Source of the DNA: Rachycentron canadum
Lineage: Eukaryota > Chordata > Actinopteri > Carangiformes > Rachycentridae
Assembly (NCBI GenBank): GCA_038496675.1
Contig: CM076669.1
Coordinates: 6,070,656 to 6,134,655 of the forward strand
Reading direction: 5' to 3'
DNA length: 64,000 nucleotides
The position numbers and the translations under genes were made by a program. This document shows positions 25,257 through 35,289 of this stretch, one piece after another. Numbering within the stretch: position 1 is the stretch's first letter; each line of letters begins with the position of its first letter. The notes under the pieces were generated by a model. The model had not been told where the DNA came from. It did not search any database and saw nothing but the letters and a program-made list of their open reading frames with translations.

Positions 25257-25262
25257 AATAAA
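25257..25262 (+). terminator. Polyadenylation signal of arfgap3
   Basis: AATAAA on the plus strand about 2.2 kb after the stop codon and about 830 bases before the ikbip start codon. It is the last plausible signal of the gene; use of earlier signals cannot be excluded. Confidence 0.5.
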
Positions 25263-26091
25263 TGGCCTGTGCCTGGACCCTGGTCTTTAATTTATTGTAT
25301 AAATGTCAAGTCCACACTGCACAGAAACGTGTCTTTCTCTGTGTCCTGTCCCCAACTTTCAATAATTTACATTTTTTTTTAAGCAGATACAACTTCACAT
25401 TTGAGAAGAATGAACCAGAAAAGGTGACATTTTTGCGTTATATATATATATGAGTATATTATTACTATTATTTGCAGATAAATCTTCTGTCCATCCACTA
25501 ATCAATGAATCGATCAATTGTTACAGCTGTTCTTCCAGATGTCATGACAACACAAATTCAGGAGAATTGCTGGCAGGCGCTTACGTGGCTGGCTGAGGCG
25601 TTCAATGTACTTCCTGGGCGGTCGGAAAAATCACAACTGAAGCTCAACTGAACTTTGGGTTTAAACAAAAGTGACAATTTTCAGTCATACTTATAATTAT
25701 TATTATTATAATTTATAATTTTTTGCTTTAAGCGAAAGACAAATATTGTATCCACGAACCATATACGTTTTAACTACACGTGCTTTCTCTCGCTAACGTT
25801 TTCAAACTAACCGCTATTCTGCGTATCTCCGAGTTTTCAAACAGCATTTGAAGGTTACATTTTTCCAAGGAACAAGCTAAAAGCCTGGAGGATCGCTAAT
25901 AGCGTCTTATATTTACCTGTTAATCATCGTTTTTCACATTAGTATCTAACATTATGAACTTATCTGTGAAACAAGCGTCTTATTTAACTTTACATCGTAA
26001 CGAATAACCGTTAGACGTTTTCTTTCCGTTGAATTCTTTCACAGTAAAAGTTTCCAACGGTAAATTGCGGTTTGCTAAAAAAAAAAAAAAA
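25263..26091 (+). promoter_or_regulatory. arfgap3-ikbip intergenic region with ikbip promoter
   Basis: No coding exon is seen in these 830 bases. A TA run sits at 25440-25451 and a decayed AT-rich repeat end at about 25497-25530. The part nearest ikbip contains ACGTGG and CTTCCTGGGCGG (ETS-like GGAA core on the minus strand) around 25583-25620, with no TATA box. The ikbip promoter is assumed to lie here. In mammals this promoter is shared with APAF1, but no divergent gene is visible here. Confidence 0.5.
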
Positions 26092-28175
26092 ATGCCCAGT
26101 GAAGTGAAACAGAGGAAGAAGGCACAAAAACAAAGCGACGAAGTGTCCGAAACTTCGGCTGCAAACGGTAAAGATGAAGCACGAAAAGTGAAAACGGAGT
26201 CTGGGAACAACGCAGGAGCAAATAAAGCGTCTTCGAGCCTGGACATTAGAAGTATAATGTGTTTATTGTCGCTTGCAGCGTGCGGAGCTATGAGTTGGTG
26301 AGTAAACAGTTTGGTCTTAATCTTAGAAATAGCCCCCCCCCCCCAATGTGTATATTTAATTTCATTTGTTTCAGGGTGGTGCTGCAACAGAATGAGAGGT
26401 TTTCCCAAATTGAGGAAAAGTACAAATCTCTACACGGGAAGACTTCAAGTCTGTTCGAGATGGAGGAAGAAGTCCTTAAAGTATCCAAAAAGGTACGTTT
26501 GATTTAGCTGCACTGAGAAATGAAATAATCTTTAAGCGTCAATTCACCCAAATTACATTATATTATCTTAATTTCCCATCTCAGAGAGTTCTGCCCCCAG
26601 CTCAGTGCATTGGAGATCAATGGGATTTCATTTGTGGTTTTCAATGGAGCTATTCATGGAAGAAATAGTCTCTTTAATTTTGGGTTATTTAGAATAAGAG
26701 GGACACACTTCCTGGAAATTGAATATTTTGAGACTCTGCATGACTGAATGGTTAAATACCAGCTGAGCTAATTGCTTATTGCATATTTGGCTCTGAAGTC
26801 AAAGTTATAAGTCGACTGAGGTGTCATGAGATGATTCGTGAGATATGAAAAAATAGAAAACGACTTCTCTGTTAAAACTGAATTAGCTTCTTTAATTGGA
26901 TTTTCTGGATAGTACTCACTGATTCATTCATATAATGAGTAATGAAACCTGTGTAGGGAGCTCACACTGAAGGTAGACACTGTAAGGGGTCGCAAGTCTA
27001 AGAGGTTTGGAGTCTCTGCCTTACATTATATAAGTTACACATACAAACCCTTTGCATGCCTCGTTTTTATTTTTTCAGCTCAGCACAAATGGTGTTTACT
27101 TGCATCCTTATGTATTTATTCACATTTGTTAGCTCTGTAAATGCACAATGTCGTCTTTTACAGTCCTTTCTATGAGCTTTGTATCCTGTTATATGTGTAT
27201 ATATAAATACTGAGGACCTTAGAGATCCCACAGAAACAGCCCTCCTGTTTTGTGTTGCGGCTGCAGCTTGCCGCCTCTGAGGATGACCTACAGGAGGCGC
27301 TCTCCACCATCTCCTTGGCAACAAGACTCCAGCAGGATATCTCCACCCTCCACGCTGCTGTCATGGCGATGCAGGCCGATGAGAACTCCGCCTCCCGTGA
27401 CCTGCAGACTGTCAACGCCCACTTCCTCAAAGTGACGGAGACGTGGCAGGAGCGTCTGACAGCCATCAACTCTGACCTGGCTGCCCTCAAGGCTGAGTCA
27501 CGGGAAGCCCACTCAGGAGCCACCAAGCGGGTGAACGAGGCTGAGCGGAGGGCCCGGTCGCTGGCAGAGAGGTTGGAGGAGCTTGAGGACAGCACAAAGA
27601 GGAATGCCCGAGCTCTGGAGCGCACAGAAGAGGACGACACCAAACGAGCACAGGATCAGCTGGACTGGAACACCAAGCAGATCCATAAGCTGGAGGAGCA
27701 GATCAGCAGCCTGACCAAGCGGGAGGCTGAACTCAGCTCTCAGCTCCAGGAGCACATTCCCCGGGCACAGGAGTGTGAGGAGCATCTACCTAAGGTGGAG
27801 GAGGCGGTGCGCTCCATCCTGAAGCTGGGTGGTGATCTGAACGGGGCAGAGAAGAGGCTGGAGGAGCTGACCTTACAGGTGTTTGGGACAGAGGACAGCA
27901 TGCTGAAAGCACTGAATGAAATCCTCGCGATCAGACAGGAGCTGGACACCCTGCACGCTCAAAACAGCATCCTGAAAATGAAGAATGAGTTGTCCGTGGT
28001 TAAAGAGGCTGTCCGTGAACTCACCATGGTGCTAAGGGAAAATAGGGTTGACAGCCAGAATGACTTAGACGCTCTGGAGGAGGATGAAGAATGGAAAGAT
28101 GAAGAGGAGGAGGAGTGGGAAAAAGATGACTGGAGTGAAGCAAATCAACCTCTTAATGATGGCCTCACTGAATGA
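26092..28175 (+). CDS. ikbip: IKBIP (IKK-beta interacting protein), acidic-tail isoform
   Basis: Type II membrane protein of the ER with a long lumenal coiled coil; in mammals it binds IKK-beta and is a pro-apoptotic p53 target (family knowledge). Exons 26092-26297, 26375-26492 and 27267-28175 join in phase to 410 residues. The start MPSEVKQRKK matches the basic vertebrate N-terminus (human MSEVKSRKK); the frame is open further upstream but without an ATG. A lysine/serine-rich cytosolic tail (1-53) precedes one membrane segment (about 54-73, IMCLLSLAACGAMSWVVL). Then comes QQNERFSQIEEKY, very close to the human protein, followed by heptad-rich coiled coil. The end is strongly acidic and Trp-containing (DEEWKDEEEEEWEKDDW). 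The third exon is large and intronless and ends the transcript (AATAAA at 28734), so this isoform and the next share only exons 1 and 2. Confidence 0.9.
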
Positions 28176-30248
28176 TGTCATTGTTTTCATAAGCGAGGGA
28201 AGAGGAGTGGCCCTATCATACTAGTTACTGTAAAAAGCTGTTAAAGTTCAGCATTAATGCTTTGTGAAAATGTGCAGCACCACCACTATTGTGCATTATG
28301 TAGATGTAACTGAACTGTTCATGCACTGTAATACACAGGTACAATCAATAACATATCTTAGTGACTTGGTTAATGTGACGTTTTTAGGTTTCTACAGTTC
28401 CATAAAAAATGCACTCCTTTATTCTCAAACTAGCCATTTGCACTGATACAATATGATACAATATAGTCTAAATCTAAATATTCTCTAGCTTCAGCTTTTG
28501 AATTAGATTTTTTTTGTCTTATTTCATAGTAAACTGAATAACTCTTTGAAAAACAAGCAGCTTGATGACATTGTTATGTCTTGATGGACATTTGAACTGT
28601 AAGTTTTTGCTCAGATTTGGAACCAAAATAGATTTTGTAGATGTATAATGCGTCTCCATATTTATATTGACTCTATCTGATTTTAGTTTCACCTTTTGAA
28701 AGGATGGAAATCTTTTCATCACTCGGCTTATTGAATAAAAAAAAAAAGATTGTGTCTTATTTCTGCAAATTTCTTTGATTCTCATATTTAAAACTTTTGA
28801 ATATTAAAGCACATTATTCTCTTAACCATGTTTTACATAAACACACTTAGTCAGTAAATCAGGATAATGTACAAATGCGTGACTAACTTCCTCCACCTGT
28901 CACTCCATGTTCTCTATGTCCTGTTTCAGTGTGAGAGTGTCCAGCTGATGCTGGAGGGTCTCGGGGGTCAGCGGGGGGCTCTGTGGCCCCAGCTGGAGGC
29001 TTTGGAGCAGGACGTCGTCCAGCTGAAGGGGTGGTCGTCTGTCCTCACTGAAAAACGAACTCAGCTGCAGACCAGCGTGAGCACACTGAGAGACACCGTG
29101 GGGCAGATTGAAGAACGCACCTCGGCCATCACGAAGGACTTTGCCAACAAGGTAACTTCAATTTTTGATGCTGATGTGGAACTTTTAATGTTTCAGTGAA
29201 AAGAGGAGTATCACTGAAAACAAGCAGCGTAGTTCTTTTGTCCTTTGCCAGTTCCACCTGTGATTCCAGATGTGGGGGCAAGATTGTTAACCTGCCTTTT
29301 ATTTCCTTGATGAATAGATTTAAAATGCCTATTATACTATCTTTAAGCCCAAGGTGACATCTTTAAATGTCAAACCTCAGCTATACTTAGTTTACTATCA
29401 CATAAAACACAAAAAAGCTTCACAGCCTCACATTTAAGAAGCTGCATTCAGCAAATATTTGGAGATTTTGCTTAAAGAAATGACTGAAACAGTCAGAATA
29501 CTTAATACCTTAATTTATTTCCTGTTGATGGACAAGTTGTAGTTCCACTAAAAATGTAACATCTCAGAAACTTCATGCTTTGTTTTCCTGGCACAAATAT
29601 GAAGAGAGACAGAAATGTTTCATGCTTTATAGTGTTTCAAATGGATTTCTCTGCTTCTGTTTTCCTGTATCCTCCCTCTAGGTGGCGTCAGTAAGGACAG
29701 ATGTGCGCAGGATGGACGGCCTGCGGTCGGAGCTACAGTCTCTGCTCACTCAGGTTGGAGAGCTGGAGGATAAGACGGCCCAGGTGGAGCACAGCATGGT
29801 CAAACGCATCGGAGATCTGCTGGCCAGCAGCATTGACCGAGTATCCAATCTCCGGGCTGCCTCTGAACGCAACGCGCAGGCCATAGAGCAGCTCCGCAGA
29901 CGCATCCCTGAGCTCACCACTGCTGACAGACAGATCTCTGACCGTATACGGGATCTAGAGAGCGGCAGAGCTCGCCTGATACGAACAGTGACCTTTGCCA
30001 GTGACCTTAAACCAAAGGTGGCTGCTATAAAGAGAGATTTTGGGACTTTTGAGCCTCAGCTGTCAGATCTGACTCTGCGGATTGGAAGACTTGCAGAGGA
30101 TCTTACCAGAAGAGAGCAGGAGATTGCTGATCTTAGAGAGACATTAACTAATCTCACTGCAGTGGAGGGAGATTTAAGTGTCACAACAAAACAGGTTCGT
30201 GAAATAGCTGATATTTCTGATATTGGAGAGATGCACCAGCCAGCGTGA
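26092..30248 (+). CDS. ikbip: IKBIP, alternative 3' isoform (skips the acidic exon)
   Basis: The same exons 1-2 (26092-26297, 26375-26492) splice in phase 0 to 28930-29151 and then 29682-30248, giving 370 residues. The acceptors TTTCAG|TGTGAG and CTCTAG|GTGGCG are good. This C-terminal half is the best-conserved part: SSIDRVSNLRAASERNAQAI, LESGRARLIRTVTFASDLKP and LTLRIGRLAEDLTRREQEI match human IKBIP closely (SIDRTATLRKTASENSQRI, TVTFANDLKPKV, LTLRIGRLVTDLLQREKEI). It is predicted to be coiled coil throughout and lumenal. Choice between the two ends requires either polyadenylation after exon 3 or skipping of the 909-base exon. An AATAAA at 30375 ends this transcript. Confidence 0.9.
26331..26344 (+). 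repeat. Poly-C run in ikbip intron 1
   Basis: A run of about a dozen C bases in a 77-base intron, between the donor at 26298 and the acceptor at 26374. It acts as part of an unusually short intron and would also be a sequencing and alignment hazard. Confidence 0.9.
28734..28739 (+). terminator. Polyadenylation signal of the short ikbip transcript
   Basis: AATAAA followed by an A run, 560 bases after the stop codon of the acidic-tail isoform and before the next alternative exon at 28930. Its position lets the first isoform end without including the downstream exons. Confidence 0.65.
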
Positions 30249-30374
30249 GCAGCACACTCTCACAACCCCATACAAGTGACAGCTGGTTGCTTTGTTTTTT
30301 TGGTTTTTTTTTTTTTTCTTTTGCTCAGTATTTCATTTGTTCATCTGTCACACTACTGTTTAGAGGTTTACTGT

Positions 30375-30380
30375 AATAAA
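30375..30380 (+). terminator. Polyadenylation signal of the long ikbip transcript
   Basis: AATAAA about 130 bases after the stop codon at 30246-30248, followed by an A-rich stretch. It is the likely end of the second isoform. Confidence 0.7.
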
Positions 30381-31789
30381 TATAAAAAAAGCCAAAATCT
30401 GTTCACAGGAAAGCCTGACCTGCTAAGAAGTATGAATGTAAACAGTCTGGTGGCAGGTCGGGCAACATGTCTTGCAGTTGTTGCATGTTTGCTGAGTGAG
30501 CTCATGACAAATCTCTGACAGGCTCTGTTTAGCAACATTACTATCACTGTTTGTTTTTTTGTTTTTTTTGTTTGCCAGTGTGAACTGATCTAAATATCAC
30601 ATTTTATCAAGTTTCCACAGAAAATGATTCATTTTCACAGATTTTGTTTTGTAAAATTGTGACTGGAATTCACTGTAAATTTGGAGGAAATGTAGACAAG
30701 TTTATCATTGTGGCATCGCTATACTCATTTTGGAAGATAATCAGAATGGGTCTGAATGAATGGCTTCAGGGAATAGTTTGGGAAATGTTGGAAAGACGAA
30801 GCTGCAGCTGCAGGACAAAAACTAACAGCTACTGATTGGATTCTAGCTACAGCTACAGGTCCTGGCCAAGATATAGACTTTGTGCTTCAAGCTAAGCTAA
30901 GTGACTGGTGGCTTCAGCTTCATATTTAACATGCACACATGAGAGTGGTGTCAAACTTCTCATATAAATCTCAGCAACAAAGTGAATGTCGGTATTTATC
31001 TTGCCAAACACATTGGTCCTACAATAAACACAAGTGTTGCTGAAGCTTTTAACCCCTTTTTCTATTTCTCTTCTCCGTGCACTTTGAAGGTAAGGGAAAG
31101 GGCCAAGAGTCCTACACAAAATATTAGCTGTTTGTAGCCTCATTACAAAACCATGGATTGTGATCTGTCTATGAAGAAGTCTGGATGAATGAGATTCAGC
31201 TCTCAAGATATTCATTAAGTGGGCTGATGTGTGGGGAAACTTCCTAAGATGTTGTTACTTTTTAACCTCACAAGCTTGTGTTACCGCACCCAAAATTCTA
31301 GTTTGTTACCTGAACTATGCCCTGTGAGTCATTCCTTGCCTCTGCTGGCCCCTCAACATTACTGTGGGAGTTTATTAGCTTCCAAACACCCTGAAGCAAA
31401 ACGGGTCACTTTGAAGTGGCCAAACATCCGCAGCCTTGGGTGTTGCACAAGGCGAAGCACATTTCTGCAGAACACCTGGAGGAGAGTCAAAACCAAACAT
31501 TCACAGAGAAAACGATCCGTTATTGTCGCCACTGTTTGCAGATTAATGGGTAGAGCGTGTGGAGGATGGTCTGTTCGGCTCCGCATGCGTAATTTGTCTT
31601 CACGCTGACTAGAAGTAATGTCCTGCTGAATGAACACGAGCTTCACCCTAATCAATGAGTGTAAATTCTCATTCCCGCCCATTTAATCAACATTTTTCCC
31701 ATGATGTGACAGAAAAGGCAGCTAAAGCCAAAGCTACGAATCATTCACACCAAGAAATAATATCTCACAGCTTTGGGTCGACAAGAGGT
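30381..31789. other. Convergent intergenic region between ikbip and ckap4
   Basis: About 1.4 kb separates the poly(A) signals of two genes facing each other. It contains poly-T runs near 30550, a repeat copy at about 30771-31000, and otherwise unique AT-rich DNA. A 125-codon open frame at 31231-31608 (+) has no family signature, and no splice context was found for it. Confidence 0.7.
30771..31000 (+). repeat. Fish interspersed foldback repeat, copy 2
   Basis: Contains the family words AATAGTTTGGGAAATGTTGG, CAAGCTAAGCTAAGTGACTG, GCTTCATATTTAACATGCAC and ACATGAGAGTGGTGTCAAAC in the order seen in copies at about 23868 and (reverse orientation) 46530. It is the longest and best preserved of the three. 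Confidence 0.65.
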
Positions 31790-31795
31790 TTTATT
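31790..31795 (-). terminator. Polyadenylation signal of ckap4
   Basis: TTTATT on the plus strand, AATAAA on the minus strand, about 375 bases beyond the ckap4 stop codon. It is the most likely 3' end of ckap4. Confidence 0.6.
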
Positions 31796-32167
31796 CTTGT
31801 AAAAAAAAAAACAACGTGAGTAAACAAAGAAGTGCTCAACAAGAGCTTATTATTGCATTTGGAGGTTCAAAAAATAGTCTTGGCTTGGTCATTTTAAAGT
31901 CTAACAAAACATTAAAAACACTAGAAAACAAAACTACAGTGCAGAATGGGTGTGGATTTGAATTCACAGATCAGCAGTCCAGCTCTGCCCCTCTATCTTG
32001 ACCTAACCTAATTTTCCTCATTTTGTTCTACTGTGTGCACCATCAAGTTTCCAATAAAAATTCTTCATAAAATTAGGAAAAGTGGGTTGTGGTCACCCAT
32101 TTGGTTTTGTTATTGTCCCTGCTGTTGGATGTTGGATGGTATCCTGATGTCACACATCCCGAGGTCG

Positions 32168-35070
32168 CTAATTTTCTTTCCCGCCGGGTGCTTTGGATAA
32201 GCCGGCGAGTGTCTGTGTGGTCTCCTGCAGAGCTTTCTGAAGAGCAGCGATAGCCTGATCGTGGCCCTCCAGCTTGGCTGCTTTGCCTTCCAATCCGGCG
32301 ACCATGCTCCGTAAGGTCTCCAGCTGCTCAGGCATTACGCTGCTCCTGCTGCTGCTGCTGCTGTCCTCCAGAGCAGCAATCCTCTTCTTCAGGTCCTCCG
32401 CCTGCTCATCCAGGCTGGAGTCCTTCGAAGCTAGCTGGGTCTGGGCACCACCCAGAGCATCCATGTTGGACTGGAGCTCCTCCATGCTGTTTTTCAGTGC
32501 CTCCAGCTCCTGCTCCAAGTCAGTTTTAGCTATCTCCACAGCCTGCCCCTGTGCAGCCAGGGTGCTTTCGTGGGTGTCATATTTAGAAAACAGTGATTCC
32601 ACTTTGGAGGTAATTTCTGACATCGATGCAGACAATAAGTCTCCACTCTCCTCTGACGCTTTAACTCTAGCTTGAAGATCATCTGACCTTTTGTGGGCCT
32701 GAGCAGCTGCTTCATCCACCTGTCTCTCCACATTGCGAACGGCGTCAGCGGCCTGCTCCTGCTTGCTCTCCACTGTCAGCATTTGGTCCTTCAGAGCCTG
32801 AACACCAGCCTCTGCTTCAGTCAGCACCTGCTTCAGACTCCCAATGTTCTCTTGCACCACTAACCTCACTGTTTCCATCTCCTGAGACAGCGAGGCCACC
32901 TCCTGGTTGCGAGTCTGGAGTTCTTGTCTCACAGCACCTATCTGCTCACTGAGCAAATTCACTGAGGAGTCAGCCGTCTGTTTGGCAGTTTTGATTTCAG
33001 CCACAGTATCAACGATGGCCGAGAGTTCCTGTTTGATGAGTGTGGGGTCTTCCATGTCACCCAGACGGGCTTTGAGATTAGCCAGCTGGGTCTGCGCCTC
33101 GCCCTGAGCTTCAGTGAACTCTGCCATGCTGGTCTTGATGGACTGACTCACCTCAGCCAGACGCTCCTCCACAGTCTTCTCCAGAGAGGAGAAGTCCCTC
33201 TCACGAGCCTCCTTTACCTCGTTGATGCCCTCTGAGAGGTCCCTGAGCAGATCGTTCTGGAGGTTCTGAAGGGCCTCCTCCACCCTCCTCGTCTCCACTT
33301 CGCCCCTCTTCATCCGGCTGAGGGCTCCCTCCAGCTCCACCCGTGTGATGCCCAGTGATGACTCCAGCCCGTCCACAACACTCTTCAGAGACACCATCTG
33401 TGCAACAAGGCAGGAAAACATACAGCATCAGTCTGTATTTTCATTCACTAATATTACCCAGAACATTTATTATTGCAATACCATAAATAAACTGCAACCA
33501 AACTTGAATTTTGTAGTTTGACCAAATATTTATTAACTCAAGTTCCCACTTCTTGGCCTTTTCTTGGGCTTTCAGTGGTATGGTGATGGAGGATACTGAG
33601 ATAAATCCATTTGCTGATGAAGAGCATAAAATGTGGTCATAAACAAGTTAATTATAATTCATTAATTAATTATGTCCTTAAACTACTATTCTATTCCTAA
33701 AGTCAAAATAAACTTTTGTTCTCATCTAAGTTTTGTTATTTCGCTCATACTTAGAGGGGATGTTCATGTCATCATTATATATCATGATAATTATTTTTTA
33801 CATTTCTGTTGATTTTATATTTGAAAATTTAAAAAGCACTATAGTTAGATGAGCATGCAGGTTTATTGTGGACTATTGCTATTTGCTATGTGGTTGTGTA
33901 ATTTAGATGAATCAGCTTTAGTGAATGTCTCACAGTACACAAGGTTTCAAAATCTTATAGGCAAGGAATAGGTGGTGCAGGAAATTAATACTAATGTGAT
34001 TTTTATATAGCTTTGGTTAATGTTCACAAGGCAATTCAGGTTTGCTAAGAAGCATTTTAGAGGTGAGTCCCCACTCAAAGTAAAAAAACACACATGTTCC
34101 ACCTATCCATTCGAATAGATAGAGCTGAGTCATCATTTAAGTAATTGCTGTAATGCCAGTGTACAATCTGATGTTTAGGTGAGTTACTGAAACATACAGG
34201 AAGAAACTCGCTGTGCATTAACGCTGAACAAGGAAATGTATTTTTAAAAATCAGTTTCAGTCCAAGAAAGAGATTAGTCAACAGACATTATTATTAAAGT
34301 GCCAACACCTGAACTTGACAAAGAGAGGGTTAGGGTCCTTTTTCAGGGGCAAAGTCAACTAATAGATATTTTTAATCTCATGGGGAAATTATTTTATTTG
34401 TTATATATCTTCAAACAAGAGACAAACATTCAAACACAAAGGAAAATAGTGTAGAAATGATAGTTTCATCAATAAAATAGTAATTTAACATTGAAAACAG
34501 GCGTTGTAGAGGTAGTCAACGTATGTCCATCACTCTTCTTGACCATATACCTGGTGTGTACTCACCCAGCCCCCAGCTGTACATGAAGTACAAGTTTATG
34601 GACAGTTATGTAATCTCATATAAAGTGGAGTCTAACAACAGAAAACAGTGGTATGCACCCTCGGTGTGTTTGTATTTCATTGGAGAGCCTTGGAAAAAGA
34701 TTGAAAGTGAATTCGGTGTCGGTGCCCATTGATTTGTTTCTCATCATTTCCCACCTACCTGTTGGACGACGCTCTCCAGTCTGTCGGCCAGCTCTGCGCT
34801 CTGCTGTGCGCCCTCCTCATGCTTGGCGTTGGTCCGTCGGACTTCTTCCACTACCTGCTGTAGATAAAAAGCAGCAAACCCCGCGGACCCTAACAGCGCA
34901 GCATAAAACACCGTGGTCACAATAAGTCCGAGGCAGCTCCGTGACCGTGGCCCCTGGGCCCCCGAGCCGCTCGCTCCGTTACTGGCAGGACTCTTCTGGC
35001 TCTTCTTCGACGCATCTTCTTGGCTGGACGCGGCGCCCTTCTCGCTCTTGTGTCGGTTTTTTGTTGTCAT
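32168..35070 (-). CDS. ckap4: CKAP4 (CLIMP-63), ER sheet-shaping coiled-coil membrane protein
   Basis: Type II ER membrane protein that spaces ER sheets through its lumenal coiled coil and anchors ER to microtubules through its cytosolic tail (family knowledge). Two exons on the minus strand, 35070-34759 and 33397-32168, join in phase 0 to 513 residues; the human gene also has two exons and 602 residues. The start ATG (MTTKNRHKSEKGAASS) has A at -3; the frame is open further upstream but only non-ATG codons are available. The cytosolic tail (1-45) is Lys/Ser-rich. A membrane segment spans about residues 47-70 (LGLIVTTVFYAALLGSAGFAAFYL), preceded by Cys46, a likely palmitoylation site equivalent to the human juxtamembrane cysteine. 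The lumenal part is coiled coil; INEVKEARERDFSSLEKTVE is close to the human VVKDARERDFTSLENTVE segment. A Ser-rich interruption (DSSSSSRSS) lies near the C-terminus. ikbip converges on its 3' side. Confidence 0.93.
33398..34758 (-). other. Single intron of ckap4
   Basis: AT-rich intron of 1.36 kb with donor CAG|GTAGGT and acceptor TTGCACAG|ATG on the minus strand. No other exon or RNA gene is visible on either strand. Confidence 0.85.
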
Positions 35071-35289
35071 CGTCAGTGGGAGATCGCTCAGATTTGTGTG
35101 TTTGTGTGATGTGAGGGCTGCTGGTTTTGCAGTCGTGGATGGAGAGTGTTTCCAGTCCAGGCCCACTAACAGGACCAGCAGCGTATCAGGGAGCGCGTCG
35201 TGTCTTTCCACGGGGCTTTTTGCGTTGAGGTATGCGGATGGGGGTTGTCCCGTGTTCAACTCCGGACTCCGTATAGGTCCAGTTTAATG

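Larger units (their letters stand above)
23077..25262 (+). other. arfgap3 3' untranslated region
   Basis: The final coding exon is only 18 bases (DHYSS plus stop). The following 2.2 kb has no exon. It contains a foldback-type repeat copy at about 23868-24010 and ends at an AATAAA at 25257. Shorter 3' ends are possible. The 70-residue open frame at 23043-23255 reads in another frame and is not a product. Confidence 0.65.

Noticed and set aside
26029..26091. Upstream extension of ikbip
   Set aside because: Non-ATG start; the residues are unlike the conserved vertebrate N-terminus, which begins at 26092.
27170..27643. 157-codon open frame on the minus strand
   Set aside because: Antisense shadow of the ikbip exon 27267-28175; low-complexity Ser/Arg sequence.
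31231..31608. 125-codon open frame between ikbip and ckap4
   Set aside because: Composition is unremarkable, no domain recognised, no splice or promoter context; length is within chance expectation.
35071..35259. N-terminal extension of ckap4
   Set aside because: The frame is open but has no ATG; the ATG at 35070 gives the basic N-terminus expected of CKAP4 and has A at -3.
34913..35287. 124-codon open frame on the plus strand
   Set aside because: Antisense shadow of ckap4 exon 1 and its leader, with no independent support.
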